Positions 21,445-30,252 are shown, counted from the stretch's first letter. The stretch: DNA of 64,000 bases from Pseudomonadota bacterium (GCA_018823285.1 JAHJIQ010000074.1:1-64000), one strand, 5' to 3'. Numbers and translations are program-made. The notes: generated by a model from the letters alone, not told the origin.

Positions 21445-23502
21445 ATGAATGCACAGGAATCAAGTACGCTGAAAATTGTAAAGAAGCTGGTTTCTGACGT
21501 TGGTGCCAGGAACGCGACCCCGGTTCAGAAAGCAAAAGTCGTCAATGCCCTGAACAGGATTAATTTTCAGGGGAGCGTTGTCTATGTGACCCTGAAGCGC
21601 CGCAGGTATCGGTCGCAGATCACCTTGTCGGCAAGACCTGCGCCATGCCGAGGTGGAACAGTCACATTGTTCTGGTGTTTGCCTGACAAAGAATTGCCGG
21701 ACAATCTTGCGCTGTATGAATTTGGGAATTTTTTCTATACGGATGGCCTGAAAAAGGTTCGGGTCGGCGCGGCAATGAAGACTCTTTCCGCAACAGGCGT
21801 TGAGCTTGAACTGACCGATGCGAGCTTCGAGGTCAATGTCCGCGCTTTTCGCCGCTTTCAGTGCATGAAAATCGCCACCCGGATCACCCAGAGCAATCTT
21901 GAGCTGCACGGGGTCCTGAAGGATTTCAATGCGGCGGGTTTTGCGGTCGATGTCAGTAATGAGAGTCTCGATCTGCTGCACAGTCTGAACATCGAAAATC
22001 CGGTCTATATCATGATCGGCAATCATGATGAAATTCTCTTCGCCGAAGTCTGCAGAGTCATTCGGGTCGAAAGCCATGGTTCCGGCAGGTCCGTTGTTCT
22101 CGGCCCGGGTTCGCGCAATATTCAGCGGTTCAGGTCAAAACAGTCCCGCAGTGTGCGGCAGAAACTGAGCCCGCAGCCGAGCATTGTTTTCAGGCATCCC
22201 TTTCTGGAAAAGAAAATTTCCCTGAAGACCCTTGATATTTCCGGCTCCGGCCTCGCGGTAGAAGAAGAGCCCAGCAACACTTTGCTGATGCCGGGAATGA
22301 TCATCCCGGATGCGGCGATCACTTTTTCCGGCAATTTCAAGATCATGTGCAAGGCGCAGGTTTTGTTCAATATTGCCGACCAGAAATGTGAAACTTGCAA
22401 GTGCGGCCTGGTTTATCTGGATATGGATGTGGAAAACCAGCTGCAGTTGTCATCGATTCTTTATCAGGCGAAAAATGAAAGCTCTTATGTCGGTGGCGAT
22501 GTTGATCTTGACGATCTCTGGGATTTCTTTTTTGATACCGGTTTCATCTATCCCGAAAAGTATGGTTCCATCGAGGAGCAGCGTGACAAGTTCAAGAATC
22601 TATATGCCCGGCTGTATAACGATTGTCCGGACATCGCCCGTCATATCATTTACAAGGACAAGGGAATCATCTACGGGCATGTTTCAATGTTCAGGTATTA
22701 CAACCGTACCTGGCTTCTCCACCACCATGCGGCGGTGCGATCCACCAGGCATAAGGCTGGTCTGGTGGTGATGGACCATATTCTCCAGCATATCAATGAG
22801 GTCCATAACCTCAATGCGACGGCGATGCGCTATATCGCCTGCTATTTCAGGCCGAACAATCGCTTTGCCAACAAATCATTCGGCGGGGCATCCAGATCTC
22901 TTGAGGACCCCAGGAAAAGTTCTCTGGATGAATTTGCCTATTTTCATTATCATGCCAGAGACAGGATCAACAGATTGCCGCCCGGCTGGCTTTTGATGGA
23001 GAGCTGTCGTGATGATTTTGCGATTCTTGAGAGTTGTTATCATGAGATTTCCGGCGGACTGATGCTGGAAGGGCTGGATCTGAATAATGACGCTCTGGAG
23101 CATGAAAGAGAGATCGATGAGACCTATCGCGAGCTCGGGTTTAAAAGATGCAGGAAGTTCTTCTCCCTGAAAAACGAAGTCGGGGAACTGGGGGTGATGT
23201 TTATCCTGAACCATTCGGATACCGGACTGAACATGTCCTCGCTCACCAACTGCATTCAGGTGATTGTTCTCGACAGTACCGGGGTTTGCTTCAGTCAGAT
23301 AAGTATGGCTCTCGGCACCCTCTGCGGCGAGTTTGGCGATGAGGCGTCAGTCCTCTTGTTTCCACGATCCTACGCAGATGAGCAGCAGGTACAGTATGAT
23401 AATATCTATACCCTTGGTATTCTTGACCTGAAATATATCAGCCGATTTCTTGAGTATATGGAAAATCTTACAAGGTCCCCTTTGCGTCTCGCAAAAACAT
23501 AA
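21445..23502 (+). CDS. Double PilZ-like protein with acyltransferase-like C-terminal domain
   Basis: A 685-residue cytoplasmic protein that I recognise only in part. Residues 1-120 carry a basic strand-rich segment (VYVTLKRRRYRSQITLSARP). Two PilZ-like modules follow: FRRFQCMKIATRITQSNLEL with LKDFNAAGFAVDVS (about 135-175), and RQKLSPQPSIVFRHPF with LDISGSGLAVEEE (about 235-275). The C-terminal half (about 350-685), with RYYNRTWLLHHHAAV and AMRYIACYFRPNNRFANKSFGG, resembles GNAT-like acyltransferases. The strong ribosome site fixes the start. The HD-GYP gene starts three bases after its stop. It is plausibly a c-di-GMP-controlled acyltransferase; the substrate is unknown. Confidence 0.65.
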   Translation: MNAQESSTLKIVKKLVSDVGARNATPVQKAKVVNALNRINFQGSVVYVTLKRRRYRSQITLSARPAPCRGGTVTLFWCLPDKELPDNLALYEFGNFFYTDGLKKVRVGAAMKTLSATGVELELTDASFEVNVRAFRRFQCMKIATRITQSNLELHGVLKDFNAAGFAVDVSNESLDLLHSLNIENPVYIMIGNHDEILFAEVCRVIRVESHGSGRSVVLGPGSRNIQRFRSKQSRSVRQKLSPQPSIVFRHPFLEKKISLKTLDISGSGLAVEEEPSNTLLMPGMIIPDAAITFSGNFKIMCKAQVLFNIADQKCETCKCGLVYLDMDVENQLQLSSILYQAKNESSYVGGDVDLDDLWDFFFDTGFIYPEKYGSIEEQRDKFKNLYARLYNDCPDIARHIIYKDKGIIYGHVSMFRYYNRTWLLHHHAAVRSTRHKAGLVVMDHILQHINEVHNLNATAMRYIACYFRPNNRFANKSFGGASRSLEDPRKSSLDEFAYFHYHARDRINRLPPGWLLMESCRDDFAILESCYHEISGGLMLEGLDLNNDALEHEREIDETYRELGFKRCRKFFSLKNEVGELGVMFILNHSDTGLNMSSLTNCIQVIVLDSTGVCFSQISMALGTLCGEFGDEASVLLFPRSYADEQQVQYDNIYTLGILDLKYISRFLEYMENLTRSPLRLAKT

Positions 23503-23505
23503 CCG

Positions 23506-25479
23506 ATGGTGGGAAAACCTCTTTATAACAGCAGGATCACAAACACCTACCTGAAACTGGTGCGGAAAAAGTATCCCGGAATTGATATTGCCGGGCTGCT
23601 GCAATACGCCGGGATGGAGCCCTACCAGGTTGAAGACGAGGGGCACTGGTTCAGTCAGGAGCAGGTCAACAGGTTCCAGCAGAAGCTGGTCTCTCTTACC
23701 GGCAATGGAGATATTGCGAGGGAAGCAGGGATATTTACCGCTTCACCCGAAGTCATGGGGGGAATCAGGAGATATCTGCTCGGTCTGGCGAGCCCTGCCA
23801 AGGCCTATGCTCTGGTCGGAAGATTTACCGGCAAATTCACCCGCTCCTCCCGATACGAATCCCGGAAACTCGGACACAACAAGATTGAATATGTCGTGAC
23901 TCCCTTCAAGGGGGTTACCGAAGCGCCATTTCAATGCCGCAACAGGCTAGGCTATCTCGAAGCCATTGCCCGGCTTTTCGATTATAAGCCCCCGAAGATT
24001 GAACATCCCGAGTGTTTGTTCAAGGGGGGAGTGGCCTGCCGTTATATCGTATCCTGGAACGAGTCGCCTTTCCGGCGCTGGCAGAAGATCAGGAATGTTG
24101 TCACCCCCGCTCTGGTGATTGCTGTTCCACTTGCCTACTTTTTCTCGCCCCATGAATTTTTTAACACTGTTCTGGTTCCGGTTTCGATCTCGATTTTTCT
24201 TCTTTTGAGTCTGATCATTTCTTTGCTGCGAGTAAAGGAGTTGGAGGGCGCGGTCAGGAGCCTCCAGGAATCTTCCGATGAACTGATAGAACAGACCAAC
24301 ATCAATTATAAAAATTCACTGCTGATCAATGAAATCGGGCAGGCACTCAACAAGGAGCTTGAAATTTCCGGGCTGCTGGAGAATATCGCCAAGGCCCTGA
24401 AAAGATGGCTCGATTACGACCGCGGGCTGATCCTGATGGCAAACAGGAAAGGGACGAGGCTTGTTTTTCAAACCGGCTATGGATACAGCCACAACCAGCA
24501 GGAGATGCTCAAAGAGGTAAGTTTTCATCTGGACACACCGGGATCGAAAGGGATGTTTGTCCGTTCCTTCAAGGAAAAGCGTCCATTTCTGATGAATGAT
24601 ATCGATGAGGTGAAAGATGAACTTTCGGCCAAGAGCTACGAATTTGCGGTGAAAATGGGGGCAAAATCCTTTATCTGCTGCCCCATTGTCTATGAAGATG
24701 AGTCCCTCGGCATTCTCGCGGTTGACAATATTGATACGAAGAGACCGCTTCTGGAGCGGGACAAGAATCTGCTCATGGGGGTGGCGAACCAGATTGCGAT
24801 CAGTATCCGGAATGCGAAACTCATGGACGAAAGATTAAAACAGTTTGAATCGATTCTGGAGGTGCTTGTCGCCTCAACGGATGCCCGGGATCCGATCACT
24901 GCCGGGCACTCGATACGGGTGACCGAATTCGTCACCGGCATCTGCCGGGAAATGGGGCTCTCTACCGAGTATACCGAGATGATCAGGGTTGCCTCCCTTC
25001 TTCATGATTACGGCAAGATCGGTGTCGAGGATGAGATTCTAAAAAAACCTGGCCGTTTGAGTCCCGAGCAGTATGAAGCCATCAAAACCCATGCCGATAA
25101 ATCGAGACGGATTCTTGAAAAGATCAAATTTGAGGGAATTTATCAGGAGGTCCCTTCCATTGTAGGTTCTCACCATGAAAGAATAGACGGCACCGGATAC
25201 CCCAGAGGCCTGAAGGGGTCTGAAATTCCTCTGGGTTCAAAGATCATCGCAGTGGCGGATGTGTTTGAGGCTTTGACCTCAAGGAGGCAATACCGTGAAC
25301 CGGTCCCGGCTGAAGAGGCCCTGAACAAGATTGTTTCGCGAATAGGCAGCTATTATGACCGGAAAGCCGTTGAGGCGCTGATCGTCTGCCATAATAAAAA
25401 GGAGACCGGCTCTCCCTACAGGTATCCGGCGGCTGCCGGGGTGTCTGAAAAAGATGTGAAGATTCCGTCAGGCGTTTGA
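23506..25479 (+). CDS. HD-GYP c-di-GMP phosphodiesterase with sensory N-terminus and GAF domain
   Basis: A 657-residue protein. Residues 1-190 resemble the haem-NO-binding-associated/V4R-like sensor type (ITNTYLKLVRKKYPGIDIAGLL; ECLFKGGVACRYIVSW). Two membrane helices follow (about 205-245), then a short coiled coil, a GAF domain (about 285-430) and a complete HD-GYP domain. That domain has the H of GHSIRV, LLHDYGKIG (HD near residue 500) and HHERIDGTGYPRGL (near 556), so it should hydrolyse c-di-GMP. It is the second gene of an operon with the PilZ/acyltransferase protein, so breakdown and sensing of c-di-GMP are encoded together. Confidence 0.85.
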   Translation: MVGKPLYNSRITNTYLKLVRKKYPGIDIAGLLQYAGMEPYQVEDEGHWFSQEQVNRFQQKLVSLTGNGDIAREAGIFTASPEVMGGIRRYLLGLASPAKAYALVGRFTGKFTRSSRYESRKLGHNKIEYVVTPFKGVTEAPFQCRNRLGYLEAIARLFDYKPPKIEHPECLFKGGVACRYIVSWNESPFRRWQKIRNVVTPALVIAVPLAYFFSPHEFFNTVLVPVSISIFLLLSLIISLLRVKELEGAVRSLQESSDELIEQTNINYKNSLLINEIGQALNKELEISGLLENIAKALKRWLDYDRGLILMANRKGTRLVFQTGYGYSHNQQEMLKEVSFHLDTPGSKGMFVRSFKEKRPFLMNDIDEVKDELSAKSYEFAVKMGAKSFICCPIVYEDESLGILAVDNIDTKRPLLERDKNLLMGVANQIAISIRNAKLMDERLKQFESILEVLVASTDARDPITAGHSIRVTEFVTGICREMGLSTEYTEMIRVASLLHDYGKIGVEDEILKKPGRLSPEQYEAIKTHADKSRRILEKIKFEGIYQEVPSIVGSHHERIDGTGYPRGLKGSEIPLGSKIIAVADVFEALTSRRQYREPVPAEEALNKIVSRIGSYYDRKAVEALIVCHNKKETGSPYRYPAAAGVSEKDVKIPSGV

Positions 25480-25535
25480 TTGAACATGTGATGCGAAACG
25501 CACTCCATGCAGTTCGAAACGGGGAGTTTCTTGGT

Positions 25536-26345
25536 TTATGGAGAGGGTTTTACCGCCTTGCAGAGGATGATTGGTGAATAGGTGAATCTTCTCGGGCTGT
25601 GGAAAAAGTTTTTGAACTCTTCTAAAAATTCATCGTATCCGCCGGGGTACTCAGCGAATCCGTACCCGACTTTTTTCGGGGCGACTTCAGCTTTTTTCAA
25701 CCAGTTAAAGGCGTCTGCATCTTCAAGTCTGCCATAGATAACATGGTGTCCCGCCACGCTTACATCGATTTCTTGCAATCCGAGATCATAGAGAAATGAA
25801 TAGAGTTTTCTGCCGGCGTAAGGGTCGAAATTACTTCTTTCCTGCAGCAGAGACATGATCTCCCGGATGGTTCTTTCCAGACGGGCAGGAATCCCGTAAT
25901 GATTGAGACAGTTGTTGTCGAGATCGATCAGGCAGATGGTCCCGCCCGGTTTCAGGATCTTCAGGGCATTTTCCACTATTTCCCGGCCGCCGGTCAGGTA
26001 GTATTCGAGGACGAATCGAACCCAGACGAAATCGAATCGGCCGAGATCATCCAGCGGCATCCTGATATCCCGGCAGCAGAAATTCATTCCGGGGGCTTTG
26101 TAATGCTCAAGAGCGTATCTGATCCGGTCTTCCGAGAAATCGACCCCGGTGATTTCTCCGCCGGGCTGGATAATTTTGCTGATCGCCAGGGTCGTTTTTC
26201 CGGGGCCGCATCCCAGGTCGGCGACCTGCATCCCGGCTTTTATGCCGGCCCAGACTGCCTGCTCAAGGACCTTGTTTTCATCGGTCTTGAGCTCCAGCCT
26301 AAGAGACTCGTCCTCGCTTTCCATGAGATAATTTGGATTTGTCAT
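25536..26345 (-). CDS. SAM-dependent methyltransferase, class I
   Basis: A 269-residue cytoplasmic methyltransferase. Motif I is MQVADLGCGPGKTTLAIS, with GEITGVDFSEDRI as the second strand carrying the acidic ribose-binding residue, then FDFVWVRFVLEYYLTGG and LKPGGTICLIDLDNN. The C-terminal 100 residues are likely to bind the substrate, which is unknown. It is convergent with the HD-GYP gene. It may act on a small molecule or protein; there is no pathway context. Confidence 0.8.
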   Translation of the reverse strand: MTNPNYLMESEDESLRLELKTDENKVLEQAVWAGIKAGMQVADLGCGPGKTTLAISKIIQPGGEITGVDFSEDRIRYALEHYKAPGMNFCCRDIRMPLDDLGRFDFVWVRFVLEYYLTGGREIVENALKILKPGGTICLIDLDNNCLNHYGIPARLERTIREIMSLLQERSNFDPYAGRKLYSFLYDLGLQEIDVSVAGHHVIYGRLEDADAFNWLKKAEVAPKKVGYGFAEYPGGYDEFLEEFKNFFHSPRRFTYSPIILCKAVKPSP

Positions 26346-26408
26346 ATTGGGGCTGCGATTGTTGTCTCCTGTGAAGAAGGTGTCTTATTGCATGAGGCGC
26401 ACTGTTTT

Positions 26409-26464
26409 CACCCTTCGGGTATACGTTTCGCAAGAGCAGATAAGCTGCTCAACTCAGCTTTATA
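26409..26464 (-). repeat. Family 4 repeat (GAGCAG...CTGCTC / ACCCGAAGGGT), copy 1
   Basis: On the minus strand it runs AAGCTGAGTTGAGCAGCTTATCTGCTC and ends ATACCCGAAGGGTG (given here as two separate arms). The GAGCAG/CTGCTC hairpin and the ACCCGAAGGGT hairpin are characteristic of the family. Other copies are at about 28415-28541, 44864-44931, 59497-59571 and 61774-61885. Confidence 0.65.
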
Positions 26465-26559
26465 CTCTTTTCACGGGAAACAGTCAGAAAAAAACCGGGC
26501 AGACCCCGGTGCAGGACCGAAAGAAAGCGGATGACTGATTTTCAGCAGGAACAGAAGTC

Positions 26560-27324
26560 TTACGAGGTAACATTTTGCCGTAAATGATTTTCAAAATCGC
26601 TTACCACCTGGTTGAATCTTTTATAAAGGTTTGCGTTTTCGTGTTGAAAAGAAATCCCGTAATGGACGATAGATGAATTGATGTCCTGATAAATCCGGGT
26701 GATTTTTCCCTTGGTGATAAACGGCAGAACCCGATGGGTGGTGCCGTTCTCCTTGCTGCCGGCATCCGGCGGAATGGTCAGAAATATTTCGTTGATCATT
26801 GAATGCATCGGGTACCTGGAGACGGAAGAATTGTCACAGATCAACATGCCGCCTTCACTGATGTTTTTGACGTGAACGATATCGATCAGGTTATTATGGT
26901 TCTTGAAGATCGCTTTGGTCCCGGCAGGGGCGGGAACCCGGCGATGACGTCTTTTCAGGAGGGTGTATATTTTTTCCGGAATCCTTGCGGAAAGTACTGT
27001 TGCCCCATTCTCAGCATCTTCAACCAGAAAAAATTTCCAGACCTTGCTGTTGTTGCGGAAAAAAACGTGGAATGAGGTGGTGGAGTCCTGCCATTTGAAG
27101 GGCTTGTCAATCTTCAGCCGGTCGTTTTCAATCTTTATCGTCAGGTACTGCCTGTATACCCGGCCGCTGTCCGCGATGATGGTCAGGTGATAGTCTCTGA
27201 TATCATCAATGACCTGGTGGCTGTTTTCCCGGATTGGCATCGGGGCGCAGTTCTCCGTGCTTTCGATGAGCCACGGGGCTTTTTTGGCAATATTGACGAG
27301 CAATTCCCTGGTGTTATTGATCAT
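26560..27324 (-). CDS. PilZ-domain protein, paralogue 2
   Basis: A 254-residue paralogue of the protein at 20260-21003, sharing the opening MINNTRELLVNIAKKAPWL and FHVFFRNNSKVWKFFLVEDA. The PilZ domain has KRRHRR (RxxxR at residues 125-129), NISEGGMLICDNSS and SIVHYGISFQHENANLYKRFN. It should bind c-di-GMP. It is a single-gene unit with its own upstream copy of the shared motif. The pair probably arose by duplication; the different C-termini may separate their targets. Confidence 0.85.
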   Translation of the reverse strand: MINNTRELLVNIAKKAPWLIESTENCAPMPIRENSHQVIDDIRDYHLTIIADSGRVYRQYLTIKIENDRLKIDKPFKWQDSTTSFHVFFRNNSKVWKFFLVEDAENGATVLSARIPEKIYTLLKRRHRRVPAPAGTKAIFKNHNNLIDIVHVKNISEGGMLICDNSSVSRYPMHSMINEIFLTIPPDAGSKENGTTHRVLPFITKGKITRIYQDINSSIVHYGISFQHENANLYKRFNQVVSDFENHLRQNVTS

Positions 27325-27435
27325 ATTCCTTACCCTCTGTCAGGCGCTTCCTTTCAGCCCGGCACCTGATCCATCAACACTGATTTTCCTTAAAAAACCT
27401 CACCTTGACGGTTCACTATCGGCTAAATCATGAAT

Positions 27436-27458
27436 TTTGTCTGTAGGGAGATTTTGAT
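27436..27458 (+). promoter_or_regulatory. Shared motif, site 2 (PilZ paralogue 2)
   Basis: CTGTAGGGAGATTTTGAT, preceded by TTTGT, lies about 115 bases upstream of the PilZ start at 27324. It is identical over 23 bases to the reverse complement of 30031-30053, upstream of the histidine kinase. Confidence 0.65.
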
Positions 27459-27498
27459 TTGTGCTGTGGGGAAGGTTTTAAATCCTGCTGATTCTTAC

Positions 27499-27734
27499 TC
27501 AACTTTCTGAGTTATGTTAATCTCACGATAATAAAGGGGTTTTGGCGATTTTTTCGTGCCTGTATCCCGCAAGAAGTCAGAAGCCAGGAGTCAGAAGCCA
27601 GGAGAAAAGCTTAAATAATCAGTCATTCTGGCTCCTGACTTCTGGATTCTGGATTCCAAATCATGGAATGCAGCCATGACTTTGGATCATTTTATGACAG
27701 CAAACCAACATCTTAAGGCAAGTCAGAAAGTTGA
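27499..27734 (-). mobile_element. MITE-like element, copy B
   Basis: The element is 236 bp and lies inverted relative to copies C and D. Its ends are TCAACTTTCTGA (27499-27510) and TCAGAAAGTTGA (27723-27734), a perfect 12-bp terminal inverted repeat. The inner heptamer arms AGAAGCCAGGAG and CTCCTGACTTCTGG can pair. Flanks GATTCTTA and GATTCATA (7 of 8 identical, with one extra base at the left) look like an aged 8-bp target duplication. It has no coding capacity. Confidence 0.8.
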
Positions 27735-27742
27735 GATTCATA

Positions 27743-28399
27743 TTATTCGAGTGGGGTCAGGCCGTGTTTGATGGCGAATTTTACCAGCGAGGGAATATTC
27801 GGGGTTCCCAGTTTTTTCATCAGCCGGCTCCGGTACGATTCTATGGTCTTCACGGAAAGAAAAAGAATGTCGGCGATCTCGGAACTTGATTTGCCTTCAA
27901 CCACCAGCTGGACAATCTCTCTTTCCCGCGGACTCAGGGATTGAATGGGACCTTCGGCATGAGCTTTTTTCCCATCAAGGAGCATTTCTCCGGCCAGGGT
28001 TTCTGAAAGTCGGTGGCTCAAGAATTTCCGGCCGCGATGGACGATGGTGATCGCTTCAAGGACCTCCTGCCCGGCGGATTCCTTGAGAAGGTAGCCGGAG
28101 GCGCCGGCATTGAATGAGTTATGAATATATTCCGCCGTGGCATGCATCGAAAGCATCACCACTTTGCAGTCCGGACAGAGTTCACCAATTTTTCGGGTAG
28201 CCTCGATGCCGTTCATTTCCTCCATTGCAATATCCATCACGATCACATCCGGACGGAGGTTTTCGGCCATCTTGATGGCCTGTCGGCCATTGGCGGCCTC
28301 GCCGACCACTTCAATGGTTTCATAGGAGGCAAGAAGACTGCTCAAGCCTTCACGCACCAGTCGGTGGTCATCGACAAGCAGAACTCTAATTTTCTTCAT
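27743..28399 (-). CDS. NarL/FixJ-family response regulator
   Basis: A 218-residue regulator. Residues 3-120 are a receiver with acidic VDD near the start, the phospho-acceptor Asp in RPDVIVMDIAMEEMNG and the conserved Lys in LLKES. Residues 155-215 are a LuxR-type helix-turn-helix (LSPREREIVQLVVEGKSSSEIADIL). It binds DNA when phosphorylated, most likely by the kinase encoded 140 bases upstream. The start at 28399 is preferred; 28414 is possible. Its probable target motif is discussed under the shared sites. Confidence 0.92.
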   Translation of the reverse strand: MKKIRVLLVDDHRLVREGLSSLLASYETIEVVGEAANGRQAIKMAENLRPDVIVMDIAMEEMNGIEATRKIGELCPDCKVVMLSMHATAEYIHNSFNAGASGYLLKESAGQEVLEAITIVHRGRKFLSHRLSETLAGEMLLDGKKAHAEGPIQSLSPREREIVQLVVEGKSSSEIADILFLSVKTIESYRSRLMKKLGTPNIPSLVKFAIKHGLTPLE

Positions 28400-28414
28400 A
28401 ATGTCTCTATTCAT

Positions 28415-28541
28415 CCTTCGGGTATACGTCTCGATGTCTCGTGAACTCTCTTTCGCCCAGGGGGCATAAGTTTCGGATAAGCAGGCACGCTGCTTAACTT
28501 AACTAATCGGTATGAGCAGACAAGCGCATCAACTTCAGTTT
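28415..28541 (-). repeat. Family 4 repeat, decayed copies 2 and 3
   Basis: Two degenerate units on the minus strand between kinase and regulator genes. One carries ATACCCGAAGGAT at its end and GAACTTAAGTTAAGCAGCGTGC-like sequence; the other has GAGCAGACAAGCGCATCAAC on the plus strand. They match the GAGCAG/ACTTATACCCGAAGGGT blocks at 61774-61885 imperfectly. Confidence 0.45.
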
Positions 28542-29962
28542 TACACCTCAACAATTAATTTTGCCCCTTTGCCTTTGGCCGATTCTATGGAGAGAGTGCC
28601 GCCAAGGGCCGAAACTCTTTCCTGCATGGCGATCAGACCGAGTCCCGAGTGTTCACGATGGTGTCTGCCCAGGGTATTCGGATCAAAACCGATTCCATCA
28701 TCACTGATGATCATAATGGTTCTTTCCGCCAGTCTCTCAACGACGACCTTTGCGCTATGAGCTTTGGCGTGCTTGATGATATTGTTCAACGCCTCCTGGG
28801 CGATCCGGAATAAAACCATTTCAATCTCAAGGGGGAGCCTCGGGGCTGAACCGTTCCCTTCCACCACAATCTCAAGGCCGGTCCTCTTGGTGCGCTGCTG
28901 GGCGTGCCAGCGAATCGCGGACAAGAGTCCATGATCATCCAGATTCGGAGGTCGCAGGTCGGACATGATATCCCGGATCTGTTCGGTTGTTCCTTCGATG
29001 AGGAGAAATGAGTCGGCGATACACAATTCCGCTCCGTCAATGAGACCGGCTTTCATTCGGCTTTTGATAATGTTCAGGTTGATATTCAGGGCCGAGAGAT
29101 TCTGGCCGACCCGGTCGTGCAGCTCGATGGCAATTTTTCTTCTTTCAGCTTCCTCCATTTCGGTGAGGCGGGCGGAAAGGGAGCGGAGCTGGTGCTGTTG
29201 CCGGTCAACGGATGTAAACAATCTGGCGTTCTGGATCGCGATGGCCAGTGGGCCGGAAAGTTCTTCGATCGCAGGAAGCAGGGCGGAAATATCAGTCTCA
29301 TTTTTGCATACCAGATCAACGGAGCCGACCAGCATGCTGCCGCTCAGAAGAGGGGTTTTGATGGTGCAAAGACCAGGGTGTTCGCGATTGTTTTCCGGAT
29401 TCTGCCTGAAAATATTTCCGGGGTTCAGGATTTCAAGACCGGCAATATCATCTGTCGGTACAATATCTGCCGGTGGTTCCTGCCTGGATTTGGCTGCCAG
29501 CAGAAAGGCCAGCTGCTCGTCAAAATCGTATGAATACACCGCGATATTTTCCCAGGATCCAAGGGAGGCAAGGTGGTGAACGGCGATCCGAGCGACTGCC
29601 TCCGGGGTCTGAACTGCCAGGATGGCGTTGTACAGACGTTTTCGTGTTGCAAGGGTTTCCTGATATGCTGCCGCGCTCTTTTCGGCTTTCTCAAGCTCTG
29701 CGATCAGCTTTCGTGCCCGGAGCGAAGAATAAAAGATTAAGGCGGCGAGGATGCAAACCGTGAACAGGTACATAACCAAGGCTGCCCAGGCTCTTGCCTG
29801 TTGCTCTTCGGGGATTGTCTCGGTGAAAGCCGGATAGAAGACGAGAACAGAGAGGCTGGTCAGCAGCAGTAATGCGGCAAGGGTGGTTGTGACCAGCAGC
29901 TGCAGGATGGTGAATCTTCTCACAGATGTATCCGGGAGGTAATGTGTTGATGTCGACATCAT
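28541..29962 (-). CDS. NarX-type sensor histidine kinase with GAF domain
   Basis: A 473-residue kinase from ATG 29962 (a frame extends to 30028, but that start overlaps the shared promoter motif). Two membrane helices lie near residues 16-40 and 60-80, with a short periplasmic loop. A GAF domain (about 105-265) follows. The HisKA_3 box RRKIAIELHDRVGQNLSALN holds the phospho-accepting His. The ATPase domain ends DDGIGFDPN, HSGLGLIAMQERV and GKGAKLIVEV. This subfamily pairs with NarL-type regulators; the regulator gene follows. The signal is unknown. Confidence 0.9.
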   Translation of the reverse strand: MMSTSTHYLPDTSVRRFTILQLLVTTTLAALLLLTSLSVLVFYPAFTETIPEEQQARAWAALVMYLFTVCILAALIFYSSLRARKLIAELEKAEKSAAAYQETLATRKRLYNAILAVQTPEAVARIAVHHLASLGSWENIAVYSYDFDEQLAFLLAAKSRQEPPADIVPTDDIAGLEILNPGNIFRQNPENNREHPGLCTIKTPLLSGSMLVGSVDLVCKNETDISALLPAIEELSGPLAIAIQNARLFTSVDRQQHQLRSLSARLTEMEEAERRKIAIELHDRVGQNLSALNINLNIIKSRMKAGLIDGAELCIADSFLLIEGTTEQIRDIMSDLRPPNLDDHGLLSAIRWHAQQRTKRTGLEIVVEGNGSAPRLPLEIEMVLFRIAQEALNNIIKHAKAHSAKVVVERLAERTIMIISDDGIGFDPNTLGRHHREHSGLGLIAMQERVSALGGTLSIESAKGKGAKLIVEV

Positions 29963-30030
29963 TGTTATCGAACCGTCATTCCTTGAATAAACTAGTCTCT
30001 GGACAAGATAAATGCAATTATTCTTCATTT

Positions 30031-30053
30031 ATCAAAATCTCCCTACAGACAAA
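30031..30053 (-). promoter_or_regulatory. Shared motif, site 3 (histidine kinase)
   Basis: On the minus strand it reads CTGTAGGGAGATTTTGAT preceded by TTTGT, identical to site 2. It ends just before the longest kinase frame and 69 bases before the preferred start, a position suited to autoregulation. Confidence 0.65.
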
Positions 30054-30226
30054 GGTTTCATATTCAGCAATACTGAGCCACCAATAGATACATAAGAAAT
30101 TATGTATCTGTTCACCTGGCCGAGGAAGACCGCCATCAAAAACAACTGTCACGGAGTTTTTCCCGGCGGTCTTCTTCTCTGAACCCCTGCTTCAGGCCCC
30201 CCCTTTGCCTGGAGCGGGGGTTTTTC
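30054..30226 (+). ncRNA. Candidate small RNA or leader transcript
   Basis: Three successive hairpins read in the plus direction. The first is AGATACATAA-GAAA-TTATGTATCT (30086-30109), a perfect 10-bp stem with a GNRA-type tetraloop. The second pairs GAAGACCGCC with GGCGGTCTTC (30125-30174). The third is the terminator at 30182-30226. No open frame fits. The promoter of the following DUF362 gene lies after the terminator, so this would be a separate short transcript. Its 5' end is not defined. Confidence 0.4.
30182..30226 (+). terminator. Strong rho-independent terminator
   Basis: AACCCCTGCTTCAGGC and GCCTGGAGCGGGGGTT form a long stem with few mismatches, followed by TTTTT. No plus-strand gene lies upstream of it, which supports an unannotated transcript. 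Confidence 0.75.
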
Positions 30227-30252
30227 TATTCAGGCAGGTCTTTCGTTTCATT

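Larger units (their letters stand above)
27325..27742. other. Intergenic region between PilZ and response-regulator genes
   Basis: It holds no gene. It contains the shared motif at 27436 and MITE copy B at 27499-27734, which ends eight bases before the response regulator's stop. Confidence 0.7.
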
